Program-made: the position numbers and the translations under genes
From: CAMDPA01 sp963825625
GTDB taxonomy: Bacteria; Pseudomonadota; Alphaproteobacteria; Rhizobiales; Hyphomicrobiaceae
NCBI GenBank assembly: GCA_963825625.1
Contig: CAWGUF010000016.1
Location: 1 to 64,000 of the forward strand
DNA: 64,000 nucleotides
Direction of reading: 5' to 3'
In this document: positions 44,131 through 53,649 of the stretch, one piece after another
Layout: every line of letters starts with the position of its first letter
Numbering within the stretch: the stretch's first letter is position 1
The notes under the pieces: generated by a model
The model's database searches: none
What the model was told of the DNA's origin: nothing
Seen by the model: only the letters and a program-made list of their open reading frames with translations

Positions 44131-45564
44131 TCAGTTCGCATAATCGCGGATGCGCGCCATCGCCTCGTCACGGCCGAGGGCGGCCATGACGTCGAACAGC
44201 GGTGGAGAGACGGTTGAGCCGGTGAGGGCGGCGCGGAGGGGCTGGGCGACCTGGCCGAGCTTGCGGCCGTGGGCCTCGGCGAAGGTGCGGATCGCGGCTT
44301 CCAATGATGCTGGGTGCCAGTCGACAAGTTTCGCGAGGTCGGTCTGTAAAAGTCCGAGGGTGTCGCGGGCGTTTTCGTCGAGGGACTTGGCGGCCTTGCC
44401 GTCGGCGATGATCGGTCGCTCAGCAATCAGGAACTGTGCTGCCTCGACAATGTCTTTGAGCGTCTTGGCTCGTTCCATCAATGCAGGAAGCAGGGCATCG
44501 AAGCCTTGCCATCCCACACGGTCTAGCGCGGCGGCGAATGCGGGGCCGCCCTCCATCTCCGGTAGCGCCAGGCGGAGCTGGGCCAGGATACTGTCCGGCG
44601 CTGATTTGCGAATGTAATGGCCATTGAGGTCCGCGAGCTTGTTGAAGTCGAACCGGGCCGCGCTTTTGCCAATTCCAGGTAGGTCGAACCATTCGATCAA
44701 TTGATCGGTCGACATGATCTCGTCGTTGCCGTGGCTCCAGCCCAGCCGTACCAGGTAGTTGCGGAGGGCAACCGGCAGATAGCCCATGGCGCGGTACTCT
44801 TCGGTGCCCTGAGCGCCGTGGCGCTTTGAGAGCTTGGCGCCATCGGGGCCGTGGATCAGTGGAACGTGAGCGAAGACTGGGATTTCCCAGTCCAGGGCGT
44901 GGTAGATCTGTGACTGGCGGGCTGCGTTGTTGAGGTGATCGACGCCGCGAATGACGTGCGTGATGGCCATGTCATGGTCGTCGACAACGACGGCGAAATT
45001 GTAGGTCGGGGACTGATCGCTACGCAGGATGATGAGGTCGTCGAGATCGGCGTTCTTGATCACGACTCGCCCCTGCACCTGGTCGTCCACGACTGTCTCG
45101 CCGTCGCGAACAGTCTTTAGGCGGACAACGGGGGCTATTCCGGCGGGGGCCTCTGCGGGGTCGCGGTCGCGCCATACGCCGGTGTATGCAACCGAGCGGC
45201 CTTCGGCACGCGCGGCCTCGCGCATGGCCTCCAGCTCGGCCGGTGTACAATAGCAGCGGTAGGCGAGGCCCGCGTCCAGCAATTGGTGGGCGACTTCGCG
45301 ATGGCGTTCTAGGCGGGTGGCCTGGAAAACGGGTTCGCCGTCCCAATCGAGCTCTAACCAGCGCAGGCTGCCGAGGATGGCTTCTACGTATTCCTGCTTG
45401 GAGCGCTCGCGATCGGTGTCCTCGATCCGGAGAACGAAACGGCCGCCGGTGTGTCTGGCGTAAAGCCAGTTGAACAACGCTGTGCGGGCGCCGCCGATAT
45501 GCAGTGTGCCCGTCGGCGATGGGGCGAAGCGGGTAACGACAGGGCGGTCGGCGGATTTGCTCAT
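44131..45564 (-). CDS. gltX: glutamyl-tRNA synthetase
   Basis: Class I aminoacyl-tRNA synthetase, 477 aa, intact. HIGH-type signature PSPTGTLHIGGARTALF, the CYCTPAELEAMREAAR region, DHDMAITHVIRGVDHL, and the KMSKS-type loop KLSKRHGAQG. Alphaproteobacteria often have two gltX copies, one charging tRNA-Gln; this sequence alone does not tell which. The start MSKSADRPV is followed upstream by a 20-bp tandem duplication (45601-45640). Confidence 0.95.
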   Translation of the reverse strand: MSKSADRPVVTRFAPSPTGTLHIGGARTALFNWLYARHTGGRFVLRIEDTDRERSKQEYVEAILGSLRWLELDWDGEPVFQATRLERHREVAHQLLDAGLAYRCYCTPAELEAMREAARAEGRSVAYTGVWRDRDPAEAPAGIAPVVRLKTVRDGETVVDDQVQGRVVIKNADLDDLIILRSDQSPTYNFAVVVDDHDMAITHVIRGVDHLNNAARQSQIYHALDWEIPVFAHVPLIHGPDGAKLSKRHGAQGTEEYRAMGYLPVALRNYLVRLGWSHGNDEIMSTDQLIEWFDLPGIGKSAARFDFNKLADLNGHYIRKSAPDSILAQLRLALPEMEGGPAFAAALDRVGWQGFDALLPALMERAKTLKDIVEAAQFLIAERPIIADGKAAKSLDENARDTLGLLQTDLAKLVDWHPASLEAAIRTFAEAHGRKLGQVAQPLRAALTGSTVSPPLFDVMAALGRDEAMARIRDYAN

Positions 45565-45600
45565 CGGTGCTCGGCTGGCATCTTGGTGGTTTGCGATGGG

Positions 45601-45640
45601 CCGGGGTTTAGCACAGAGTGCCGGGGTTTAGCACAGAGTG
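45601..45640. repeat. exact 20-bp tandem duplication upstream of gltX
   Basis: The 20-base unit CCGGGGTTTAGCACAGAGTG is present twice, head to tail, 37 bases before the gltX start codon. It lies where the promoter or leader of gltX would be, so a promoter element could be doubled. Confidence 0.9.
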
Positions 45641-45800
45641 ATTGTGTTCGACAGCATGTCCATATTTCTGCAAGCGCCCGTTTGATGTGCGCCGCCGGGG
45701 CCGGAGCTGGCTGGCGGCAGGGAATGGTCAGGCGCCTGCCGCCGCTCGCACGGGATGCCTTGTGCGCTGGCCGACGGATGGTCGATCGGCATTGCCCGGG

Positions 45801-46301
45801 CTATTTGATCAGGGCGCAGGCGACACGAGCGCCAGCGCCGCCGATCGGTTGGGCCATGTGATCGTCCGGGTTGGCGTGAATGACGAGCGCCGCGCCGTCT
45901 GCGTCGCGCAGTGCCTTGAGGAGCGTCGGGGTCGCCAGCTCGGCATTCACGGAGCCATCCGCATTGGCGAAGATGTTGGGCAGGTCGCCGTGATCAGGGC
46001 CGTCAGGGTTCAGCAGGCCGTGCTTCTTGTTGTCCGGATTGACGTGCCCTTTCGAGGCCTGGAATTTTGCGTGGTCGGAGCAATTGCCGGTCGCATGCAG
46101 ATGTATGCCATGCCATCCGGGGGTGAGTGCGCCGGCACGCAGGGAAAGGCGGATGACGGTTGCGCCCGGGCCGCCGCTCAGTTTTGCGGATCCTATCGTC
46201 TGACCCTTGTTGTCGAGTACGCCGGCCTCGTGCGTGATGACTTGCGCCGTCGCAACGCCGCCGGTCATGGCGAGTGTCGCGAGAAATACCGTGAGACGCA
46301 T
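45801..46301 (-). CDS. sodC: periplasmic Cu,Zn superoxide dismutase
   Basis: Converts superoxide to hydrogen peroxide and oxygen in the periplasm; 166 aa with a signal peptide ending at VATAQ. Copper/zinc ligands are visible in HGIHLHATGNC (His, His), KHGLLNPDGPDHGDLPN (zinc His and Asp region) and LVIHANPDDH (copper His). The disulfide pair is likely Cys in TGNCSDH with Cys in VACALIK. All key residues kept; single gene. Confidence 0.92.
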   Translation of the reverse strand: MRLTVFLATLAMTGGVATAQVITHEAGVLDNKGQTIGSAKLSGGPGATVIRLSLRAGALTPGWHGIHLHATGNCSDHAKFQASKGHVNPDNKKHGLLNPDGPDHGDLPNIFANADGSVNAELATPTLLKALRDADGAALVIHANPDDHMAQPIGGAGARVACALIK

Positions 46302-46521
46302 TTATGCCTTCCTGCCCCGTGGGGCTTTCTGCGGTGGTTGGCCATCGTATTGCCGGGGGCTTTCGTGGTCAAACGTGTCTCGATCAACATGTCTAGATCG
46401 GCGTTGCCTCGAGGGGTGTGTGGGCTGGATCTTGACAGCGTGGTAAGCCATTGCCACGCCGTCGTGCTGAGATCGATCTGCAGGCGGGGAGCCCCTGCTT
46501 CAGGAAATTCGGAGAACGAGC

Positions 46522-47427
46522 ATGACGGCCGGCGCCAATCTTTCCGTGGCCATGATCGGGTTGGGCGAGGTCGGCCAGGCGCTGGCCCGAGACCTCAGGT
46601 CGGCCGGTGTGCACTCGATCAGCGCCTTCGACATCGCATTCGCCGACCGCTGCAGCCGGCAGTTGGCGGCGGCGCATGCGTTGGGGCTGTCGGTCGTCGA
46701 AAGTGCGCCGGAAGCAGCCCGCCGGTCGACGCTGGCAATCAGTGCCGTCACTGCCGGGGCGGCGTTGGCGGCGGCGCGGGCTACGGCGCCGGGCCTGGCC
46801 GGCGGATCGATGTTCCTCGACGTGAATTCGGTGGCGCCGGCGACCAAGCAGGAGGCGGCGCGCATCGTGGAAGATGCTGGTGGCCGGTATGTGGAGGCGG
46901 CGGTGATGTCGCCGATCCATCCCAAGGGCATCAGTACGCCGATCCTGCTCGGGGGGCCGCATGCGATGGCCTTTGTCGAGGTTGCGACGCCGCTCGGGTT
47001 CAATGTGAAACCATATTCGGAGCGGATTGGTGCGGCGTCCTCGGTCAAGATGTGCCGTTCGGTGATGATCAAGGGCATCGAGTCGCTGGTCGCGGAGTGT
47101 CTGCTCGCCAGCCATCACTACGGCGTTACCGATGACGTGCTGGCCTCGCTCAAGGATCTGTTTCCGGGGCAGGACTGGGATAGAACAAGCCGCTACATGC
47201 TCTCGCGCACGCTGCATCATGGCGGCCGACGTGCGGAAGAAATGGAGGAGGTGGCCCGGACAGTCGCAGACGCCGGGCTCGAGCCGATGATGTCGGAGGC
47301 TATCGTCAAGCGGCAACGCTGGGCCGGGGAGCTCGGTGCGCGGATGGAGGCGCCTGGGAATGCGGACGAGGACCGCACCGAGCGGCTGCAGGCTCTGACA
47401 ACGCTGATCGGCGGTGCCAAGGCGTAG
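46522..47427 (+). CDS. NAD(P)-binding dehydrogenase with DUF1932 domain
   Basis: 6-phosphogluconate/3-hydroxyisobutyrate dehydrogenase-like protein, 301 aa. N-terminal Rossmann motif IGLGEVGQALA (residues 12-22), VNSVAPATKQ, and GGRYVEAAVMSPIHPKG at the substrate side; the C-terminal helical part is the DUF1932 type found in L-threonate/phosphogluconate-like dehydrogenases. The catalytic Lys could be in SSVKMCRSVMIKG. Convergent with the second molybdenum hydroxylase subunit. Confidence 0.82.
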   Translation: MTAGANLSVAMIGLGEVGQALARDLRSAGVHSISAFDIAFADRCSRQLAAAHALGLSVVESAPEAARRSTLAISAVTAGAALAAARATAPGLAGGSMFLDVNSVAPATKQEAARIVEDAGGRYVEAAVMSPIHPKGISTPILLGGPHAMAFVEVATPLGFNVKPYSERIGAASSVKMCRSVMIKGIESLVAECLLASHHYGVTDDVLASLKDLFPGQDWDRTSRYMLSRTLHHGGRRAEEMEEVARTVADAGLEPMMSEAIVKRQRWAGELGARMEAPGNADEDRTERLQALTTLIGGAKA

Positions 47428-47460
47428 GTAGCGCGGCGGGCCACAGGCCACTGTCGAGCT

Positions 47461-49782
47461 TCATCCCCGGCCGAGCACCACCGCCACCAGCTCCGCCGGC
47501 GACACCGGCGCGTGTGCAATCCTGGCACCGAAGGGCGATAACGCATCCTCGATCGCCGAGATCACCGCTGCTGCTGCCGGGATCGTCCCCACCTCGCCAA
47601 CGCCTTTTGCTCCCAACGGATTGTTCGGTGACGGCGACTGCTCGAAGATCGTCTCGAACCGCGGCAACTCCGGTGCGGTGGCAATCAGGTACTCGGCGAA
47701 GTTGGTCGATAACGGCTGGCCGCGCTCGTCCCAAAGCATCCGTTCATAGACGGCGTTTCCGATTCCGTGGGTGATCCCGCCCCGTACCTGCCCCTCGACG
47801 AGCATCGGATTGATCAGCACACCCGAATCCTGCAGCGCCACATAGCGCAAGATGTTGACGAGGCCGGTCTCGACGTCGACCTCCACCTCTGCGACGTGAC
47901 TGACGTTGGCGTAGGCGAGTGGCCCCGTCTGCCAGTGCTCTGCCGCTTCCAGCCCGGGATCGAGGCCCTCGGGAAATCCGTAGCCCGGGGCGCCGCGCAA
48001 TACCCGCGCGATCTCGGCCAGCTTTACGCCGCGCCCCGGCACGCCCTTGACCTCGACACTGCCATCCCGCAGCACCAGATCTGCTTCCGCCGTCTCCAGC
48101 ATGTGGGAAGCGAGTTTCTTTGCCTTGTCTGCGACCCGCCGGGCCGCCAGCTTCACAGACGATCCCGCCGTCACCAATTGGCGGCTCGCAAATCCACCGA
48201 GACCCAGTGGAGCCACGCTCGTGTCGCCGGCAATCACGCTGATCCGAGACGGTTCGACCCCCAACTCATCGCCGGCAATCTGGGCCAGCGCCGTCGACAG
48301 GCCTTGGCCCATCTCTGCCGCACCGGTGTAGACCGAGATGCGGCCGGACGCCGCAATGCGAACAGTCCCCGATTCGTACGGCCCGCGCCCGGTCCCCTTG
48401 ACGGCGTTGGCGAGACCAATACCGATGTAGCGGCCTTCCGCACGTGCTGCGTTCTGCCGTTCACGGAAGGTCTGCCAACCGGCTGCCTCAAGTACCTGGG
48501 CCTGGGCTGCGGGATAGTCGCCGCTGTCGTACACGATGCCGGCGCCGGAGCGGGCCTTCAGTGGCTTCTCGTAGGGCATCTTCGAAGCCGGGATCAGATT
48601 GAGCGCGCGGAATGCGGCTCGATCGATGCCGAGCTCGCGGGCGGCGCGGTCCATCAGCCGCTCCATGACGAAGGCAGCCTGCGGATAGCCGGCACCGCGC
48701 ACGGATGATACCGGCACGCGATTGGTGTGCACGACTGTCACGTCCATGCTATAGGCGGGAAGGACGTAGGGGCCAGGCACCGCAGTGGCCGAATTGTAGG
48801 GCAGGTTGGCGGCCTTGAACGTATAGGCGCCCTGGTCGTGCAGCAGCGCTCCTCTCACGCCGCGCAGCCGGCCGTCGGGCGATACTGCGATCTCGACGTT
48901 CCAGATCTGGTCACGCTCCTGGATCGCGCCGAGAAAATGCTCGCGCCTGTCCTCCACCCATTTCAGTGAGCTGCCAAGCACACGGGCCGCGCAGGCAACC
49001 GCGACCTCTTCCGGATAGACGCAGTATTTCGGTCCGAATCCGCCGCCAACATCGGGTGTGATCACCCGCACGCGGTCGTCGTCCATGCCGGTGGCAAGAA
49101 TAACTGTCTGATGCAGGTCATTGGGCATCTGGGTGGATGAATAGACGACGAGTGCATCTTCTCCGACCCTGTTCTCGACAACGATGCCACGGCCCTCCAT
49201 CGGATGGCCGGCACCACGATGCAACGAGATCTCTTCAGTAAACACGAGCGCATCGCCGCCGAACGCAGCTTCGACGTCGCCGTATTCAACCCGCTGCGTG
49301 CTGAGCACGTTGGACGACAGCTCGGTCCGCACCAGTGCCGCGTCTGCTGCTGCCGCCGTCCTGGGATCGACGACCACCGGCAGCTGCTCGTAGTCGACCG
49401 CGACGAGAGCGGCTCCGTCCTCTGCCGCATAGCGGGTGTCGGCTACAACCATCGCCACCAGCTCGCCGGCGAAACAGACTTCCGATTGGGCCAGAATGTA
49501 AGACGTATTCGGCTTTTTAGCCGCAGTCGGGGATGCGATGAGGGGCATCCGGCGGGTCGTTGCTGCGCGCGCAATATCGTCCAGTGTAAGAACCGCCCTT
49601 ACACCGGCTACGCTGGCAGCCGCTGACACATCGATCCCCGCGATCCGCGCGTGCGCCTCAGTCGAGCGCACGAACGCAACGTGAAAGAGGCCCGGCACCT
49701 CCACATCGTCCAGGAACCGCGCACGTCCCGAGAGAAAGATGCCATCCCGCGGGCGCAGCGTGCGCGTTCCAATGGAGGTCAT
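47461..49782 (-). CDS. second xanthine dehydrogenase family molybdopterin-binding subunit, without partner genes
   Basis: Intact large subunit of 773 aa. Seen: LRPRDGIFLSGRARFLDDVE, VPVVDP-like region, VITPDVGGGFGPKYCVYPEE, PVSSVRGAGYPQAAFVMERL and the catalytic Glu in LGAKGVGEVGTIPAAA. No [2Fe-2S] or FAD subunit gene is adjacent, unlike the first operon. It is followed on the same strand by a TctC-like gene upstream at 50825. It may borrow the small and medium subunits encoded at 40.2-41.6 kb, or have them elsewhere. Confidence 0.88.
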   Translation of the reverse strand: MTSIGTRTLRPRDGIFLSGRARFLDDVEVPGLFHVAFVRSTEAHARIAGIDVSAAASVAGVRAVLTLDDIARAATTRRMPLIASPTAAKKPNTSYILAQSEVCFAGELVAMVVADTRYAAEDGAALVAVDYEQLPVVVDPRTAAAADAALVRTELSSNVLSTQRVEYGDVEAAFGGDALVFTEEISLHRGAGHPMEGRGIVVENRVGEDALVVYSSTQMPNDLHQTVILATGMDDDRVRVITPDVGGGFGPKYCVYPEEVAVACAARVLGSSLKWVEDRREHFLGAIQERDQIWNVEIAVSPDGRLRGVRGALLHDQGAYTFKAANLPYNSATAVPGPYVLPAYSMDVTVVHTNRVPVSSVRGAGYPQAAFVMERLMDRAARELGIDRAAFRALNLIPASKMPYEKPLKARSGAGIVYDSGDYPAAQAQVLEAAGWQTFRERQNAARAEGRYIGIGLANAVKGTGRGPYESGTVRIAASGRISVYTGAAEMGQGLSTALAQIAGDELGVEPSRISVIAGDTSVAPLGLGGFASRQLVTAGSSVKLAARRVADKAKKLASHMLETAEADLVLRDGSVEVKGVPGRGVKLAEIARVLRGAPGYGFPEGLDPGLEAAEHWQTGPLAYANVSHVAEVEVDVETGLVNILRYVALQDSGVLINPMLVEGQVRGGITHGIGNAVYERMLWDERGQPLSTNFAEYLIATAPELPRFETIFEQSPSPNNPLGAKGVGEVGTIPAAAAVISAIEDALSPFGARIAHAPVSPAELVAVVLGRG

Positions 49783-49801
49783 TATCGCTTGTCTCCCAGC
49801 C

Positions 49802-50825
49802 TTAGTTTCCGACGGCCTGCCGTGCCTCCTGCACGATATCGGCTGGCATGGCATAGGCCTTCTTGACAATAGCCGCCATAGCCTCGCCCGTCATCGGATT
49901 GACGTCGAGCCGCGCCTTTTTGGCCTCGGCGAGGAATTCCGGATCCTTGAGCGTGGCCATGAACGCTTTGCGCATGGCCGCCACGCGGGCGGGCGGCGTG
50001 CCTGGCGGCATCGCGAACGGCCGTGCCATGGCCTGGGGCGCGAGGATCATCGTCAGCGCCTGTTTCTTCTTCTCGTCCTTGAGCAGGTCCAGCATCAGCG
50101 GCACCGAGGCAGGTATGGCCGGATCCTTCTCCAGTGCCATCTGTGCCAGGATGTTGACCTTGTTGCCTTCCAGCCAAGCCTTCCTACTCGCCCGCAGCGA
50201 CGAGTAGGAGAAGCCGCAAATGCCCTCCACCTCGCCCCGCTCGATCGCCAGCGCGACGTCATTGGTTCCGCGATAGCCGCTGACGAGGCGCACTTTCGCG
50301 CCGAACATGTTCTTGGCGATCTTGGCGAACATCTCCGGGTCCGAGCCCTTGCCGAGCCCGCCGACCGTCAACTTCGTGCGTCTTCAGATCGTCCCAGCTC
50401 TTGACCTTGGACGTGTGCCAGGACAGGCAGGTCGAGGTATCCGATGTGATGCTGCCGATCCACTCCAGCTTGGAGGGATCGAATTTGGTTCCCTCCACCA
50501 GCGGCGCGATTGGCATGCTGCGACCAAAGGTACCAAAGACGGAACCATCCTTCGCGGCAACCTCGATCAGGTATTTCACGGACTTGAGGCTTCCCGCGCC
50601 CGGCATGTTCTGGGCGACGATCGCGGGGTTGCCGGGAACGTGCCGTGTGAGGTGCCGCGCCAGGGTCCGCGCATAGATATCATAGCCTCCTCCGGCGCTA
50701 TATCCGATCACCATGGTGATCGATTTGCCACGCCAGAACGACGCCTCGTCTTGAGCAACTGCCGGAACCGATACCGCCACCATCCATCCGGCGAGGACGA
50801 CGGCAAGCCTGACTGGGTTTCTCAT
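49802..50825 (-). CDS. TctC/Bug-type tripartite tricarboxylate transporter binding protein, one frameshift
   Basis: Periplasmic solute-binding protein, ~340 aa once repaired. Signal peptide ends at VPAVAQ. Blocks: ITMVIGYSAGGGYDIYAR, VAQNMPGAGSLKSVKYL, DLKTHEV then TVGGLGKGSDPEMFAKIAK, RLVSGYRGTNDVALAIERGE and FAMPPGTPPARVAAMRKAF. One extra base near 50370 (GTTGACGG for GTTACGG or GTGACGG) breaks the frame. TctA/TctB membrane genes are not in the window. Bug proteins often bind aromatic or di-acids. Confidence 0.85.
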
Positions 50826-51015
50826 GAGCTCTCATTTCCCTGTTTGACATGGGTAAAATTCCATAGAGACATGCGCGCACCTGTCAAGCGCTCCGGGCTT
50901 GGGTCCTGCGTTCGAGCGTTGTGCCGGGATCTCTCGTCGCGGGACATTGCCCGCCTCCGCCTACGGGTACATAGTCGCAGCTCGATTACCCGGAAAATCA
51001 GCTGCGGAGCCCTAG

Positions 51016-52008
51016 ATGTCAGCGCGCCTACCCCTCACGCTTGCCTGTGGCGACTACGAGATCGTGCGGGCGTTGAAGGACGGTACCGTCAAGCCGGACG
51101 GCATCGAGCTCACGGTGCTGACCGAAATGGATTCCAACACGCGCCATCACCGCTTTCTGCAGGGACGCGAGTTCGACGCTGCCGAGCTGTCGGCATGCTC
51201 ATATGTCATCGCCCGCGGTCTCGACCAGCCGTTCACCGCGCTCCCCGTGTTCCTGCACCGCCGCTTCCGGCACGGCGCCATGTACATCAACACGACGAAG
51301 GGCATCCGAACACCGAAGGACCTGGACGGCCGCACCGTCGGCGCAAAATCGTGGACGGCCAGTGCCATCCTGTGGATGCGAGGCATCCTGGAAAGCGAAT
51401 ACGGCGTGAACCTTCGCTCCATCACCTGGCTCACCGACCTTGACGAGCATGTGGAGGGGTTCACGCCACCGGCGGACTTCAAGGTCTCGCGAATAGGCGA
51501 GGACCAGTCGATCGAGGACATGCTGGCGGGGGGCGAGATAGACGCGCTTCTGCATCCCGATATCATCGAGCCCATGGTCAAGGGTGATACGCGCGTCGCC
51601 CGGCTTTTCCCAGACTACCGGGCAGAGCAGATCGCGTACTATAAAAAGACCGGTATCTTTCCCATCATGCATGTGCTCGGTCTGAAGCCGGAGCTGGTCG
51701 AGCGCCACCCGTGGGTGCCGCTAAATCTGATGGTCGCATTCAACAAGGCCAAAGCGCTCGCAATGCGCCGGATGGAGAATCCGCGCATCGTGCCGCTCGC
51801 TCTGTTTCGCGAATACTGGGAAGAACAGCAGGCGATCTTCGGCAAAGACCCCTGGGTGTATGGTCTTGGGCCGGAGAATATCCATAATCTCGAGACGATG
51901 ATCGGCTACGCGCTCGGCCAGGGCCTGATCCCGCGCAAGCTGACGTTGGATGAGTTGTTTCTCAACCCTACTGCAGGAGCCAAGCGCGACGGTGTGTTCC
52001 GGTATTGA
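51016..52008 (+). CDS. 4,5-dihydroxyphthalate decarboxylase-like / substrate-binding-like protein
   Basis: A 330-aa intact paralogue of the protein at 9187-10221. Shared blocks: LACGDYEIVRALKDG, RFRHGAMYINTTKG, ARLFPDYRAEQIAYYKKTG, TGIFPIMHVLGL and HPWVPLNLMVAFNKAKALA. No signal peptide. Clusters with an acyl-CoA ligase, OYE-type enzyme and beta-oxidation genes, which supports a role in aromatic-acid metabolism. Confidence 0.75.
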   Translation: MSARLPLTLACGDYEIVRALKDGTVKPDGIELTVLTEMDSNTRHHRFLQGREFDAAELSACSYVIARGLDQPFTALPVFLHRRFRHGAMYINTTKGIRTPKDLDGRTVGAKSWTASAILWMRGILESEYGVNLRSITWLTDLDEHVEGFTPPADFKVSRIGEDQSIEDMLAGGEIDALLHPDIIEPMVKGDTRVARLFPDYRAEQIAYYKKTGIFPIMHVLGLKPELVERHPWVPLNLMVAFNKAKALAMRRMENPRIVPLALFREYWEEQQAIFGKDPWVYGLGPENIHNLETMIGYALGQGLIPRKLTLDELFLNPTAGAKRDGVFRY

Positions 52009-52040
52009 GGGCCGTCCATCCAGGTTTGGCGCCTGGCCGC

Positions 52041-53649
52041 CTAAGACCGGAGCCGGAATCGTTGGATTTTGCCGGATTCATTGCGCGGTAAGCGCTCGAG
52101 ATAGCGGATCGCCCGTGGATACTTATAGGGCGCGATCGACGCTTTCACGTGCTCCTGCAACCTTCGTGTGAGATCGTCCAGATCATTGCAGTGCGGACGC
52201 GCCACGACGTAGGCGATAACGATCTGGCCCCGCGCCTCATCCGGCTCGCCGACCACGGCGCATTCGCTGACGTCGGGGTGCTCGAGCAGCGCATTCTCGA
52301 CCTCGACGCCGGAAATATTGTAGCCGGCGGAGATGATCATGTCGTCGTAGCGCGTATGATAAGCGACGTAGCCGTCCTCCGACAACGAGCAGGCATCCCC
52401 CGTGATATTCCAGCCATTCTGCACATAGCTTGCCTGCCGGGGATCATCGAGATAACGGCAACCGGTGGGGCCACGAACACCGAGCCGGCCGATTTCACCT
52501 GCAGGTAGCGGATTGCCGGCCTCGTCAAGCACCGTGACCTCGTAGCCCGGAAGCGGCGGACCGATAAAGCCAGGCCGGATATCCGCGCCGGTGGCGCCGA
52601 CGAATGCGTGCAGCATCTCCGTGGAGCCAAGCACCTCGGTAAGCGGCAGCCCCGTCGCAGCAAGCCAGGCCTCGCGCACAGGCAACGGCAAGGCCTCGCC
52701 CGATGATACCGCAAGACGCAGTCGGCCAGGACTTCGAGCCTGATCGTGCTTCAGCATCTGCTGGTAGAACGTGGGAACGGTGAAACACACTGTCGCCTCG
52801 TAGCGGGCGATGGCTTCGAGCAGCGACTCGGGCGAGTAGCGCGGATTGAGCACGGCGCACGCCCCGGCATGCAGGGGGAATACGAGCAGGCCGCCAAGTC
52901 CGAACGTAAACGCCAGCGGCGCCGTACCGATAAAAATATCGTCCTGGCGCGGCTGGATGATGTGACGGCTCACGGTCTCGCAAATGGCAAGGATATCGCG
53001 TTGTGCGTGAATGGTCGCCTTGGGACGTCCGGTCGTACCGGAGGTAAACGCGATGATGGATATATCGTCTGCGGTCAGATGAGTTGTGGCGAGCCGCGCG
53101 CGCTTGCCCGTCATGCGTTCCTGGAGCTCGCCACGGTCCGCACCATACCGGATCACGGGCACCGCGAGGTCCTGCCGCGGAGATCGCACTATCGAGCTCG
53201 CCGGCCAGCGCCTCCTCGCACACCGCGACCGTCGGCCGGGACATCTCGAGGATGACTTTCAGCTCGCCTGCGCGAAGCAAAGACATCGTGGTCACGGCAA
53301 CCGCGCCAATCTTCTGGATTGCGAGCCAGACCGCCACGGCTTCGGGGGAATTGGCCCCGCGGATCAGCACCCGGTTACCCGCTACGACACCGAAGTCGGT
53401 GAGAAGAAGATCGGCAATACGACACACGCGCGCGTACAGCTCGTCATAGCTCCAGGCGCGATCGCCGCCCATAACGGCAATCCGCCGGCCTTGGGCTCCG
53501 CCGGAGTGGCGGTCGAGCAGATATGACACGCAGTTTCCGGCGCCATCGAGATCCACGCCCGGCAACGGCAGCATTCGCGGCAGGCGATCCGGCGGCGGCA
53601 GTCGCTGATGCACGAAACGGTCGATTTGCGTGATGCGCTGATTGCTCAT
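52041..53649 (-). CDS. AMP-forming acyl/aryl-CoA ligase, one frameshift
   Basis: Adenylate-forming enzyme of the benzoate-CoA ligase/4-coumarate-CoA ligase kind, ~535 aa once repaired. ATP motif IAFTSGTTGRPKATIHAQR, the LGSTEMLHAF motif, the adenylate-binding GDACSLSEDGYVAYHTRYDD, and the C-terminal catalytic Lys in PRNESGKIQRF. One extra base near 53180 (GCGGCAGG for GCGCAGG or similar) shifts the frame. It is coupled to the OYE gene by a four-base overlap. CoA activation would feed the thiolase/FadJ/FadE genes upstream on this strand. Confidence 0.88.
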
